Below are positions 24,873 through 33,961 of a DNA stretch of 64,000 bases, one piece after another. Under the pieces are notes generated by a model that was not told the DNA's origin, searched no databases, and worked only from the letters and a program-made list of their open reading frames with translations. The position numbers and the translations under genes were made by a program. Source of the DNA: JBBRVW01 sp963784645. GTDB taxonomy: Bacteria > Actinomycetota > Actinomycetes > JACCUZ01. Where the stretch lies: contig CAWARY010000011.1 of the NCBI GenBank assembly GCA_963784645.1, forward strand, positions 186,001-250,000. The letters run 5' to 3'. Each line of letters starts with the position of its first letter. The stretch's first letter is position 1.

Positions 24873-25591
24873 CGCAGGCCGTCGCCGACGGTCGCACCAC
24901 CGGTGGCGACGTCGCCGCGGTGGAGGCGCTCGACGTATGCCGCAGCTACCAGCTCGACGGTGTCTCGGTCGAGGCGCTGCGCGGCGTGAGCCTGCGGATC
25001 GACCCGGGGGAGTATGTCGCCGTCGTGGGGCCGAGCGGCAGCGGCAAGTCGACCCTGATGCATCTCATGGGCTGCCTCGACCGGCCGACGTCCGGCGTGC
25101 TCCGGGTCGACGGCCGCGACCTGGCGATGCTGCGCGACGAGGAGCTCGCCGAGCTGCGCAACCGCACCATCGGGTTCGTCTTCCAGTCCTTCCAGCTCCT
25201 GGGTCGCACGTCCGCGATGGACAACGTCGCCCTGCCGCTGGTCTACCGCGGCGTGCGCCGGTCGGAGCGGCGCGAGCGCGCCGAGGCCGCGCTGCGGGCG
25301 GTCGGCCTCGGCCACCGGCTGGAGCACCGGCCGTCGCAGCTGTCCGGCGGCGAGCAGCAGCGGGTCGCGATCGCGCGCGCCCTGGTGGGGGAGCCCCGGC
25401 TGCTGCTCGCCGACGAGCCGACGGGCAACCTCGACACCCGCAGCGGCACCGAGGTGATGGCGATCCTCGCGGGCCTGGTCGAGGACAGCGGCGTCGCGGT
25501 CGTCGTGGTCACCCACGACCTGGAGGTCGCGGCGCTGGCCGGGCGCCGGGTGCACGTCCGTGACGGTCTGCTGGAGACGGATGCCCCATGA
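24869..25591 (+). CDS. MacB-type ABC transporter ATP-binding protein
   Basis: 240 residues from GTG 24869 (GTGA overlap with the adaptor). Walker A GPSGSGKSTLMHLMG (about 53), Q-loop FVFQSFQLL, signature LSGGEQQRVAIARAL (about 156) and Walker B LLLADEPTGNLD (about 177) are all intact, as is the H-loop VVVTHD. LolD/MacB-like ATPases energise mechanotransmission-type export. The next gene starts in an ATGA overlap, so adaptor, ATPase and permease form one operon. Confidence 0.94.
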   Translation: MTQAVADGRTTGGDVAAVEALDVCRSYQLDGVSVEALRGVSLRIDPGEYVAVVGPSGSGKSTLMHLMGCLDRPTSGVLRVDGRDLAMLRDEELAELRNRTIGFVFQSFQLLGRTSAMDNVALPLVYRGVRRSERRERAEAALRAVGLGHRLEHRPSQLSGGEQQRVAIARALVGEPRLLLADEPTGNLDTRSGTEVMAILAGLVEDSGVAVVVVTHDLEVAALAGRRVHVRDGLLETDAP

Positions 25592-26772
25592 GGGCCGGGG
25601 AGGCGTTCCGCGTCGCGCTGGACGCCCTGCGGGCCAACCGGCTGCGCAGCGCGCTCACCATGCTCGGCGTCATCATCGGCGTCGCCGCCGTCGTAGTCCT
25701 CGTCGCGCTCGGCAGCGGGGCCAAGCAGGAGGTCGAGGACCAGGTCGAGGGGCTCGGCTCCAACATCATCATCGTCGTGCCGGGGAAGTTCGAGCTCGGC
25801 TCGGCGCCGTCGGTCAGCCGCCTCACCCTCGACGACGTCTCGCTGCTCGGCCGTGTCGTGGGTGACGAGCGGCGGGTCGCCGTCTCGGTCGCGTCCGGCG
25901 AGAACGTCGGCGTGGGCCGACGCGAGACCTTCGTGACCGTCAACGGGGTCAACGAGAACGTGCCCAACGTCTTCGACCGGCCGCTGGCGCGCGGCGAGTA
26001 CATCACCGGCTCCGACGTCGACACCAGACGCCGGGTAGCGGTGCTGGGCTCGACCGTGGTGCGCCGCGTCTTCGGCGACGTCGACCCGCTCGGCCGGCAG
26101 GTCTCGATCGCCGGCGTGCGCTTCCGCGTCATCGGCGTCTTCTCCCCGGTCGGCTCGACGTTCGGGGTCGACCGCGACACCGAGGTGCACATCCCGGTGA
26201 CCGCGGCGCAGCGGCTGTTCGGCGTCGACCGGATCGACGCGCTCGCGGTCAAGGCGCCGCGCGCCGACGACGTCGAGCCGCTGCAGAAGAAGCTCACGGC
26301 CGCGTTGACGGACAAGTACGACGGCGAGGAGTTCTCGGCGGTCACCCAGACACAGATCCTGGGCACCATCGGCCGGATCCTCGGCCTGCTCACCCTGGTG
26401 CTGGCGGCGATCGCGGCCATCTCGCTGCTGGTCGGCGGCGTCGGCGTCTCCAACATCATGCTGGTGAGCGTTCGCGAGCGGACCCGCGAGATCGGCCTGC
26501 GCAAGGCGCTCGGTGCCCGGCAACGCGACATCCTGCTGCAGTTCCTCATCGAGGCTGTTCTGCTCTGTGTCGTCGGCGGCCTGATCGGCATCGGCCTCGG
26601 CGTCGGCGGCTCGCTGCTCGTCGCTGCGGTGTCGCCGCTGCCGGCGGTCATCGCCTGGTGGTCGCCGGTGCTCGCGTTCGCGGTGTCGGCGGCCGTCGGC
26701 ATCTTCTTCGGGGTCGCCCCCGCCCGCAGGGCCGGACGGCTCGACCCGGTGGTCGCGCTGCGGTCGGAGTGA
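25588..26772 (+). CDS. MacB-type ABC transporter permease
   Basis: 394 residues. The first membrane helix (RLRSALTMLGVIIGVAAVVVLVALG, about 17-42) is followed by a MacB periplasmic-core domain (about 45-265) and the FtsX domain with three helices (about 275-385), including the conserved VRERTREIGLRKALGA coupling helix. Typical length. With the adaptor and ATPase it forms a tripartite efflux system for a peptide, macrolide or lipid; substrate not predictable. Ends 46 bases before acuC. Confidence 0.93.
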   Translation: MRAGEAFRVALDALRANRLRSALTMLGVIIGVAAVVVLVALGSGAKQEVEDQVEGLGSNIIIVVPGKFELGSAPSVSRLTLDDVSLLGRVVGDERRVAVSVASGENVGVGRRETFVTVNGVNENVPNVFDRPLARGEYITGSDVDTRRRVAVLGSTVVRRVFGDVDPLGRQVSIAGVRFRVIGVFSPVGSTFGVDRDTEVHIPVTAAQRLFGVDRIDALAVKAPRADDVEPLQKKLTAALTDKYDGEEFSAVTQTQILGTIGRILGLLTLVLAAIAAISLLVGGVGVSNIMLVSVRERTREIGLRKALGARQRDILLQFLIEAVLLCVVGGLIGIGLGVGGSLLVAAVSPLPAVIAWWSPVLAFAVSAAVGIFFGVAPARRAGRLDPVVALRSE

Positions 26773-26805
26773 CGGTGGCGACGCGTGGGCCCGGCTGCCG
26801 CCGGG

Positions 26806-26811
26806 TAGCGT
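26806..26811 (+). promoter_or_regulatory. -10 box of the acuC operon (leaderless)
   Basis: TAGCGT, 7 bases before ATG 26819. No Shine-Dalgarno sequence lies between the box and the start. Confidence 0.45.
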
Positions 26812-26818
26812 CAGGCCC

Positions 26819-28006
26819 ATGAGCGCGTCGGTCCTGGTCCCGTGGGACGAGGCGCTCGTCGGCTACGACTTCGGCCACGACCATCCGCTCAACCCGCTGC
26901 GGGTCGACCTCACGATGCGGCTGGCCCGCGAGCTGGGCGTCCTCGACCACGCGACGGTCAGGATGATGAAGCCGTCGCCGGCCACCGACGACGAGCTGTG
27001 CCTCGTGCACGAGAAGGAGTACGTCGAGGCCGTCAAGGCCGCGGCCGCCGACCCGGCCCGCGCCGACACCAGCCGCGGCCTCGGCACCACTGACACCCCG
27101 GCGTTCCCTCACATGCACGAGGCGTCCGCCCTCGTCGTCGGTGCCACGCTCGCCGCCGCCCGCTCGGTGTGGTCCGGCGAGACCGAGCACGCCGTCAACG
27201 TCGCCGGGGGCCTGCACCACGCGATGCCGGGCGCCGGCAGCGGGTTCTGCGTCTACAACGACCCGGCCGTCGCGATCGCGTGGATGCTCGAGCAGGGCGC
27301 CGAGCGCATCGCCTACGTCGACGTCGACGTCCACCACGGCGACGGTGTCGAGCGCGCCTTCTGGGACGAGCCCAGGGTGCTCACCGTGTCGGTGCACGAG
27401 AGCGGGCGGTGGCTGTTCCCCGGCACCGGCTTCCCCGACGAGTGCGGCGGTCCCGGCGCCGAAGGTCGCGCGGTCAACCTGGCCCTGCCGCCCGGAACGA
27501 CGGACAACGCCTGGCTCCGGGCCTTCCACGCGGTCGTGCCGCCGCTTCTCGAGGAGTTCCGGCCGCAGGTGCTCGTGACCCAGCACGGCTGCGACAGCCA
27601 CCTCATGGACCCGCTCGCCCACATGGGCCTCACCCTCGACGCCCAGCGGATGTCCTACGAGGCGCTGCACGACCTCGCGCACCGCTACGCCCACGGCCGC
27701 TGGCTGGCCACCGGCGGCGGCGGCTACGAGCTGGCGCAGGTCGTGCCGCGGGCCTGGACGCACCTGCTCGCCGAGGCGGCCGGCAGCCCGGTGCCGCCGG
27801 GCACCCCGGTGCCCGCCGGCTGGCGCGAGTACGTCGAGGAGCGCTACGGCCTCGCGACGCCGCAGCGGATGACCGACGGCGCGACCCCGCAGTGGCGCGA
27901 CTGGTCCGAGGGCTACGACCCGGCCGACGCGGTGGACCGCGCCGTCATGGCCACCCGCAACGCGGTGTTCCCCGCGAACGGGCTCGGCGGGCTGCTCGAC
28001 CTGTGA
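26819..28006 (+). CDS. acuC: AcuC-like histone deacetylase-family protein
   Basis: 395 residues. The Zn-dependent deacetylase fold is clear: GGLHHAMPGAGSGFCVYND (catalytic His pair, about 130-148), YVDVDVHHGDGV (Zn-binding Asp/His, about 165-176), then the CDSH and GGGGYE motifs. AcuC deacetylates acyl-CoA synthetases in Bacillus. The order acuC - phosphatase - HTH is conserved in Streptomyces. Its TGA overlaps the GTG of the next gene. Confidence 0.92.
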   Translation: MSASVLVPWDEALVGYDFGHDHPLNPLRVDLTMRLARELGVLDHATVRMMKPSPATDDELCLVHEKEYVEAVKAAAADPARADTSRGLGTTDTPAFPHMHEASALVVGATLAAARSVWSGETEHAVNVAGGLHHAMPGAGSGFCVYNDPAVAIAWMLEQGAERIAYVDVDVHHGDGVERAFWDEPRVLTVSVHESGRWLFPGTGFPDECGGPGAEGRAVNLALPPGTTDNAWLRAFHAVVPPLLEEFRPQVLVTQHGCDSHLMDPLAHMGLTLDAQRMSYEALHDLAHRYAHGRWLATGGGGYELAQVVPRAWTHLLAEAAGSPVPPGTPVPAGWREYVEERYGLATPQRMTDGATPQWRDWSEGYDPADAVDRAVMATRNAVFPANGLGGLLDL

Positions 28007-28818
28007 GCGCCCTGACGACGGAGCCGGTGCCGAGCCGCGACGAGCTGCGGGACCACCTGGTCGACACGCTGATCGCCGGTGCCGTCCGGACCACCCGCGA
28101 GGACAACCTGGTCAAGTACGGCCTGCTCGCCGGTCGCGTCCCCAAGGCGATGTTCGGGCTTGAGCCCACCGGTCGGTGGAACCTCGACGACGTCCTCGAC
28201 CTGATGGTCGAGAGGGTCGGCGTCTCGCCGGACCGCAGCCACCTGCGTGGCCAGGACCGGATCGACCCGGACCGCACGCTCGACGGGCTCGACCGGATGG
28301 CCGAGCACCTCGCTCGCGCATCGCGCGACCGGTCCCGTGTGCTGTTCGCGACCGGCCATCCTGCGGGACTGCTGGTCGTGCACATGGCGGCCGCCGCCGC
28401 GCTGCGCGCCGCCGGAGCGACCGTCCTCACCCCCGGTGCGGGGTTCGAGTGGAGGTCGACGACGCGGTGGGGCCGGGTCGACCGGCACGTCCGCTACGTC
28501 GCCGATGTCGGCGTCGCCAGCAGCGTCGGCAACCTCGACCACACCCACTCGCCGGCGCCCATGCGCGGCGTGCTCGCCGCCCTTGCGGCCGACGGTGCGG
28601 GACCCCCGGACCTCGTGATGGCCGATCACGGCTGGGCCGGTGCCGCCGGCCAGGCCGGCATCACCTCCGTCGGCTTCGCCGACTGCAACGACCCGGCACT
28701 GTTCGTCGGCGAGGCCGAGGGCACCGTCGCGGTCTCCGTGCCGCTCGACGACAACGTCCCGCCGCACCGCTACGCCCCGATGACGGCGTACCTCCTGCGC
28801 GCCGCCGGCCTGCACTGA
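28003..28818 (+). CDS. predicted phosphatase of the acuC cluster
   Basis: 271 residues from GTG 28003 (GTGA overlap). It contains an FATGHPAGLLVVH segment (about 116) and later VMADHGWAGAAGQAGITSVGFADCNDPALF. This matches the actinobacterial phosphatase family found after acuC; DHG and the ADCND motif may be active-site parts. There are no membrane helices. The biochemical role is not known to me; the name rests on recalled family annotation and conserved order. Confidence 0.7.
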   Translation: MSALTTEPVPSRDELRDHLVDTLIAGAVRTTREDNLVKYGLLAGRVPKAMFGLEPTGRWNLDDVLDLMVERVGVSPDRSHLRGQDRIDPDRTLDGLDRMAEHLARASRDRSRVLFATGHPAGLLVVHMAAAAALRAAGATVLTPGAGFEWRSTTRWGRVDRHVRYVADVGVASSVGNLDHTHSPAPMRGVLAALAADGAGPPDLVMADHGWAGAAGQAGITSVGFADCNDPALFVGEAEGTVAVSVPLDDNVPPHRYAPMTAYLLRAAGLH

Positions 28819-28827
28819 CCACCTCAT

Positions 28828-28891
28828 GATCATCAGCTCACGACACGCTCACCGCGGCCGGGTGTCGCGGGCAGTTCGCGAGCGGATGATC
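28828..28891. repeat. nested palindrome downstream of the phosphatase gene
   Basis: GATCATCAGCTC (28828-28839) pairs with GAGCGGATGATC (28880-28891) with one mismatch; inside, CGACAC and GTGTCG pair again. It lies 10 bases after the stop codon. Similar in design to 882, 1348 and 23367. Confidence 0.6.
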
Positions 28892-29063
28892 TCCACGGGG
28901 GCACCCCGACGGCGGGCGCCGAACGGGTGACCCCCACTGCCGGTTTCGGTCCCCCCTTTCCCAGGAGGCACATCCGCACCTACTCTGGGGGCCAGAGCGC
29001 GTACGCCTTTCGCGCACCGGTGGGGAAGCCGGCGCCCGTCACGTGCTGAAGGTCCGGTGCGTC

Positions 29064-29276
29064 ATGCCTGCTCAGGGTCCCAAGGACCGTCCGTTGTCCG
29101 AGGTCACGTTCCTGACCGTCGCCGAAGTGGCGTCGGTCATGCGGGTCTCCAAGATGACCGTCTACCGCCTGGTGCACGCGGGCACGCTGCCTGCTGTGCG
29201 GGTCGGCCGCTCGTTCCGGGTGCCGGAGAAGGCCGTGCACGACTACCTCGACCAGGCCTACGTCGAGACTGCCTGA
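29064..29276 (+). CDS. BdtA/excisionase-type helix-turn-helix protein
   Basis: 70 residues from ATG 29064 (GTG 29058 is possible). Nearly the whole protein is a MerR-like winged HTH: FLTVAEVASVMRVSKMTVYRLVHAGTLPAVRVGRSFRVPEKAVHDYL. It differs from BldC but matches the second small HTH conserved in streptomycetes beside acuC (SCO3328, bdtA, from memory). A -10-like TACTCT at 28981 would give a leader of about 70 bases. A shared terminator with the convergent protease gene follows. Confidence 0.8.
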   Translation: MPAQGPKDRPLSEVTFLTVAEVASVMRVSKMTVYRLVHAGTLPAVRVGRSFRVPEKAVHDYLDQAYVETA

Positions 29277-29312
29277 GCGACTCCCCGGCGCCCCGGCGCC
29301 CGCGACGACGAA

Positions 29313-29349
29313 GCCCCCGCCCACCCCTGCCGTCGGGGTGAGCGGGGGC
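29313..29349. terminator. bidirectional terminator between convergent genes
   Basis: GCCCCCGCCCACCCC (29313-29327) pairs with GGGGTGAGCGGGGGC (29335-29349) with one mismatch across a 7-base loop, midway between the HTH stop (29276) and the protease stop (29376). Confidence 0.85.
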
Positions 29350-29375
29350 GGTGTCGTCCCCGAGCGGCGCGCCGG

Positions 29376-32300
29376 CTACCCGGCGTCGGTGGCGGTCAGC
29401 GTGAACGGCACGTTCGCGCCGCTCCACAGCTGGGTCAGCACGTAGGCCGTCCCGCCGGGGATCACCCCGGACTCGTCGACGTTCGACGTGGCGGTGGACC
29501 CGAGCAGAGTGCAGTCGGCCGCGTAGAAGTACACGTCCAGGTCGTGGCCGGCGGGTGTCTCGTCGCCGGTCACGGTGACCGTGTGCACGCCGTCACCGAA
29601 GCCGCTGGGCAGGGTGCTCACCCAGCCGTCCGCCCCCTGCGACGCCGGCGGCGCCGTGCACGTCTGCTCGAGCTCGTTGCCGGTCACCCCGGCAACGTTC
29701 TGCAGCCCGGTCACGTCACCCGTCGACGGGTTCCCGACGGCGATGGTGCCCGAGTCGGTGAAAGGCTGGTCGGCGGGCGGCGGGACCGGGTCGATGCCCT
29801 TGGCCGTGCCGAACACCTGCAGCTCGGCGACCTGGGCGTACGTGACCGTCTCGCCCTGCACCGAGTCGACGTAGAACCGCACGTAGGCGGCCTTCGTCGG
29901 CGAGGCGAGCGCGAAGGTCTGGTAGTTGAGGTCGGGGGCGGTCGGGCGCGGCGTCTGGTAGCCGAACCCGCCCGTCTTGACCGTCTTCCACAGGACGCCG
30001 TCGTCGGACACCTGGAAGGTGAAGTCCTTCAGCGCCGAGAACCGGCTCGCGACCGTGTTCTTAAACGCGCTCACCTGCAGCCGCGTGATCGTGGCCGGCT
30101 TGGCCAGCTTGACGGTGACCCGCTCGTCGGGGCCGGAGTTGTACCGGGTGCTGCGCTTCGCCGTGCTCCACACGCTGGCCGCGGTGTCGTCGAGCAGGAA
30201 CTTCGCCGGGAGGCCCGCGTCCTCGCTGGACGTCGCCACGATGCTGGCGCCGGACGCGAGCGAGGTGAGGTTCGGGGCGAGCGACAGCTTCAGCGACGTC
30301 GTCTTCCCAGCGGGGACGCTGACCCCCGGGAAGCGCTGCGCGCCGAAGCCCGGCGCCTGCACCAGCAGGTCGTAGCTGCCGGCGGCCATCCGGGCGCCGA
30401 AGCCCCCGGTCGTCGAGGTCCGCACCAGCGGGCTGACCCGCGCCTCGAACTCACCGACGATGACCCGGGCGTTCGGCACCGGCTTGCCCGTCGACGCGTT
30501 CACGACCGTGCCAACGAGCGTGCCGTTCCGGGAGTCCGACGCGTGGTCGAACCCCGGCTGCGGGCTGGTGTCGTCACCGGTCCGCGTCGAGGCCGATGCC
30601 CCGGCGCCACGGTGCGCGAAGACCGTCCAGACCGCGTCGGTGTTGTCGCCGTGGTAGCGGTCGGCGTCTGCCGCGAGGATCGCGTCGCGCATGTCGAGGA
30701 ACGACGGGTCCGGCGCCGAGAGCGGCATCGCATCGGTCACCAGCCGGGCCGCGACCTCAGAGCCCGTGGCCTGCCCGTAGCGCGCCACCAGCTTCTTGCG
30801 CAGCTCCCAGAGCGTCGCGGTCCAGATCTCGCCGTCCGCATGCACCTCGGGTCCGGTCAGGTCGTAGCCGATGTCGCCGTAGTTGGTGGGGTTGTCGTCG
30901 TAGGCCCAGTTGCGGATGCCGCGGTTCGGGTTGCCCGTGACGTACTCGCCGACCACGGACTTTGCGTACAGCCCCTCGCGGTGCAGGTAGTTGAGGCCGT
31001 ACCAGTCACCCCAGCCCTCGCCCATCGAACCGGCCTGCTGTGAGCCGAGCGCCTCGCCGCCCGCGACGTAGCGGGTCGACAGGCCGTGCGCGTACTCGTG
31101 CTCGATCACCGACGCGTCGAAGTTCCCGTCGGAGTACGGGCCCTCGAAGGCGTCGTTGATCGGCTCCCAGAGGAACATGCCGCTCCACGAGGGCACTCCG
31201 TCCGGCAGCGGGAGGAAGTAGGCGTTGTCGCGCCCGGTGTAGGTCGGCGCCCCACCGCTCGCGGCTCCGGCGTGCACCAGGCCGAGCACCGGGTCGCCGC
31301 CGTCGGTCTGGAAGTTGCCGGCCGACTCGGTGAAGCCGAAGTCGTAGAACTCGTCATGGATTCGGTTGTGCTGCCAGAAGAGGTTGGTCGCCGCCGGCTC
31401 CATGTCGAGCGCGTACGACGGCGGGACAGCCGCACCGTTGCTGCGCTGCCAGTTCATGCCGTAGGCGTAGTTGAACTGGCTGGTCGGGCTGACCGGGCGT
31501 GGCGCCTGGTCGGCCGGAGCCAGGAAGTTCGAGTAGTTGGCGTAGGTGTTGGCGTTGTTGCCGACCGTCGTCGGACCACCCACGCCCGTCAGCCCGGTCG
31601 GATCGGTGTAGCCGGACGGCGACTCGGCCGTCGGGCCGAACGACCTGATGACCGGCTGGCCGCCCTTGGGGGCACCAGGGAAGTTCTCGTAGACAGTCCC
31701 CTCGGAGTCGTTCTTCACCAGGCTCTGCTTCCAGAGGATCGCGCCGGACTGCGCGTCGACGACGGTGTCCCAGGCGCTGTCGAGCTTCTCGACGAGCAGC
31801 ACGCGGTAGGCAGCGCGCGCGCCGTCTGCTGTGGGGAACACCGCCTTCCTCACGTACGACGAGGAGGCGAACGGGCCCTTGGCGAACGTGCTGTACCCGC
31901 CGGTGCTGCCGACGGCGTCCGGCGTGAGCGACGTGCCGGTGAGCTTCTGCGCTGCGGCGCCGAGCGCCTCGCCGGCGGACATCGACCAGCCGCCGGAGAG
32001 GTTCGATCCGCGGGTGGGGTTGCCGCCGTAGGAAAGGACCTTGCCGTCCTTCGTCACGGCGATGTTGAGCCGGCCGCCCTGGACGGCGGCCACTCCGCCG
32101 AAGACCTGCGCGAACGTCACGACGTGGGTGCCCGTGCCCGGCAGTGCGTGGTCCCGCGTCACCTCCATCGCCGCCACCTGCGCGGCGGACATGCCGAACG
32201 CCGCGCGGTTGTCGTCGACCCAGCCGCGGGCGACCCCGGCGGCGGAGCCGCCGCGCGGCCCGGTGAGGTAGCCGTTGGTGCCGACGATGCTGCGCGGGGT

Positions 32301-32555
32301 CCCGAACCGGGGGTCCCACGTGGCGCGCGTGCCCTGCGGGGCCGCCGCCAGGAGCGCGCGGACGGCGTCCAGCTGGGCCGGTGTCGGCTGCAGGGCCGTG
32401 TCGGTGCTGCGGCTGTCAGCCGCCTTCTCGGTGCCGGAGCCGGTGGCGCTCGGCAGGTCTCCTACGGTGGCGCCGGCCGGGACCGTCGGCAGGATCGCTG
32501 CCGTCACGGCCAGGGCGGCCCCCGCTGCCAGCAGGTGGCGTGGTGTTCGTCGCAC
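29376..32555 (-). CDS. secreted M36 (fungalysin) metalloprotease with discoidin domain
   Basis: 1059 residues from GTG 32553-32555 behind GGAGGAC. A signal peptide (1-30), an FTP/PepSY-type propeptide (about 45-260), then the M36 catalytic domain with VIEHEYAHGLS (Zn motif HEYAH, about 485) and GSMGEGWGDWYG (third ligand Glu, about 510). After it come a carboxypeptidase-regulatory-like Ig fold (about 680-755), an F5/8 type C (discoidin) domain (about 765-918, DERVTVKLAKPATITRLQVSAFKN) that may bind sugars, and a C-terminal beta domain with two Cys. It is a large exported endopeptidase, probably autoprocessed. Confidence 0.92.
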   Translation of the reverse strand: MRRTPRHLLAAGAALAVTAAILPTVPAGATVGDLPSATGSGTEKAADSRSTDTALQPTPAQLDAVRALLAAAPQGTRATWDPRFGTPRSIVGTNGYLTGPRGGSAAGVARGWVDDNRAAFGMSAAQVAAMEVTRDHALPGTGTHVVTFAQVFGGVAAVQGGRLNIAVTKDGKVLSYGGNPTRGSNLSGGWSMSAGEALGAAAQKLTGTSLTPDAVGSTGGYSTFAKGPFASSSYVRKAVFPTADGARAAYRVLLVEKLDSAWDTVVDAQSGAILWKQSLVKNDSEGTVYENFPGAPKGGQPVIRSFGPTAESPSGYTDPTGLTGVGGPTTVGNNANTYANYSNFLAPADQAPRPVSPTSQFNYAYGMNWQRSNGAAVPPSYALDMEPAATNLFWQHNRIHDEFYDFGFTESAGNFQTDGGDPVLGLVHAGAASGGAPTYTGRDNAYFLPLPDGVPSWSGMFLWEPINDAFEGPYSDGNFDASVIEHEYAHGLSTRYVAGGEALGSQQAGSMGEGWGDWYGLNYLHREGLYAKSVVGEYVTGNPNRGIRNWAYDDNPTNYGDIGYDLTGPEVHADGEIWTATLWELRKKLVARYGQATGSEVAARLVTDAMPLSAPDPSFLDMRDAILAADADRYHGDNTDAVWTVFAHRGAGASASTRTGDDTSPQPGFDHASDSRNGTLVGTVVNASTGKPVPNARVIVGEFEARVSPLVRTSTTGGFGARMAAGSYDLLVQAPGFGAQRFPGVSVPAGKTTSLKLSLAPNLTSLASGASIVATSSEDAGLPAKFLLDDTAASVWSTAKRSTRYNSGPDERVTVKLAKPATITRLQVSAFKNTVASRFSALKDFTFQVSDDGVLWKTVKTGGFGYQTPRPTAPDLNYQTFALASPTKAAYVRFYVDSVQGETVTYAQVAELQVFGTAKGIDPVPPPADQPFTDSGTIAVGNPSTGDVTGLQNVAGVTGNELEQTCTAPPASQGADGWVSTLPSGFGDGVHTVTVTGDETPAGHDLDVYFYAADCTLLGSTATSNVDESGVIPGGTAYVLTQLWSGANVPFTLTATDAG

Positions 32556-32781
32556 AAGTCCTCCGCGTGGACGGTCGGGGGCCGGACGCCCCCGACTCGG
32601 GTGTCTCCCGGTCCAACGACTTCGCGTGAGGGAGGTCACGTTCCCGTGCGCGCCGGGGGCCGGGCGACGTCGAATCGCGCCCGCGCACCACCGGCGGGTA
32701 GGCTCGGGACCCAGGCGTGGCGCCCGTGCGCCATTCGGCACCAGTGCCATCTCCTGCTACGCACCGACTCGAAGAGGTCCC

Positions 32782-32880
32782 GTGGGTTCCGTCATCAAGA
32801 AGCGCCGCAAGCGCATGGCGAAGAAGAAGCACCGCAAGCTGCTGAAGAAGACGCGTGTCCAGCGTCGCAACAAGAAGTAG
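32782..32880 (+). CDS. bS22-like (AURKAIP1/COX24 domain) small ribosomal protein
   Basis: 32 residues from GTG 32782 with GAGG close upstream: MGSVIKKRRKRMAKKKHRKL and a further 12 basic residues. This highly basic peptide is the actinobacterial bS22 found in 30S decoding-centre structures of mycobacteria. A -10-like TAGGCT lies at 32699. It is followed after 31 bases by the epimerase gene, a conserved neighbour. Confidence 0.92.
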   Translation: MGSVIKKRRKRMAKKKHRKLLKKTRVQRRNKK

Positions 32881-32911
32881 CTCGTAGCAGCAGATCGCTG
32901 GAGGGAGCGCG

Positions 32912-33961
32912 GTGGGCCGGGTCGTCATGGTGACCGGTGTGTCGCGCTACCTGGGCGGCCGCTTCACCCAGCTGCTCCAGGCCGACCCCGACATCTCCCG
33001 GGTCATCGGCGTCGACGTCGTCCCGCCCAAGGCCGACCTGGGTGACGCCGAGTTCGTGCGGGCCGACATCCGCAACCCCGTCATCGGCAAGGTCATCGCG
33101 CGCGCCGAGGTCGACACGGTCGTGCACATGGCCGTGCTCGCGACCCCGCTCGACGCGGGCGGGCGAGCGATGATGAAGGAGATCAACGTCATCGGCACCA
33201 TGCAGCTGCTCGCCGCGTGCCAGAAGGCGCCCTCGGTCCGCAAGCTGGTCGTGAAGTCCTCGACCGCTGTCTACGGCTCGTCGCCGCAGGACCCGGCGAT
33301 GTTCACCGAGGACCTCGAGCCGAACGCGATGGCGCGCAGTGGCTACGCCAAGGACTCCGTCGAGGTCGAGGGCTACGTACGGGGCTTCGCCCGCCGTCGG
33401 CCCGACGTCGCCGTCACGACGCTGCGGTTCGCCAACTTCGTCGGGCCGCGGGTCACGACACCGCTCACGTCGTACTTCTCGCTGCCCGTCGTGCCGACCG
33501 TCCTCGGCTTCGACCCACGCCTGCAGTTCGTGCACGAGCGCGACGGGCTCGAGGTGCTCTGGCGCGCGACGCTGGGCGACCACGGCGGCACGTTCAACAT
33601 CGCCGGCGACGGCGTCATGACACTGTCCCAGGCGATCCACCGCGCCGGTCGTCCGTCGGTGCCGCTGCCGCAACCGGCGGCCCCCTGGATCGGCCAGGGG
33701 CTCCGCCGGCTGGGGCTCGCCGACTTCAGCGCGGAGCAGATCCGGTTCCTCACCTACGGCCGGGTCGTCGACACCAGTCGGATGCGCGACGTCCTGGGCT
33801 TCACGCCGCGCTACTCGACCCGCGAGGCGTTCGACGACTTCGTGACCGGCCAGAAGCTGCACGGCCCGCTGTCCGCCGACGTGGTGCGGGCCGTCGAGAA
33901 CAGGTTGGCCGACGTGCTCGCCTCCGCAGCGGGCCGCAGCCGGGTGGTGCGGCATGGCTGA
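32912..33961 (+). CDS. NAD-dependent epimerase/dehydratase (extended SDR)
   Basis: 349 residues from GTG 32912 behind GGAGGGAG. The Rossmann motif VTGVSRYLGGRF (about 6-17) replaces the usual GxxGxxG with GxxxxxGG, typical of this actinobacterial subfamily. The catalytic STAVYG / Y-A-K-D pair is at about 115 and 148. Cofactor NAD(P); substrate unknown, probably an envelope sugar or lipid, since it overlaps the acyltransferase gene by 8 bases. Confidence 0.85.
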   Translation: MGRVVMVTGVSRYLGGRFTQLLQADPDISRVIGVDVVPPKADLGDAEFVRADIRNPVIGKVIARAEVDTVVHMAVLATPLDAGGRAMMKEINVIGTMQLLAACQKAPSVRKLVVKSSTAVYGSSPQDPAMFTEDLEPNAMARSGYAKDSVEVEGYVRGFARRRPDVAVTTLRFANFVGPRVTTPLTSYFSLPVVPTVLGFDPRLQFVHERDGLEVLWRATLGDHGGTFNIAGDGVMTLSQAIHRAGRPSVPLPQPAAPWIGQGLRRLGLADFSAEQIRFLTYGRVVDTSRMRDVLGFTPRYSTREAFDDFVTGQKLHGPLSADVVRAVENRLADVLASAAGRSRVVRHG

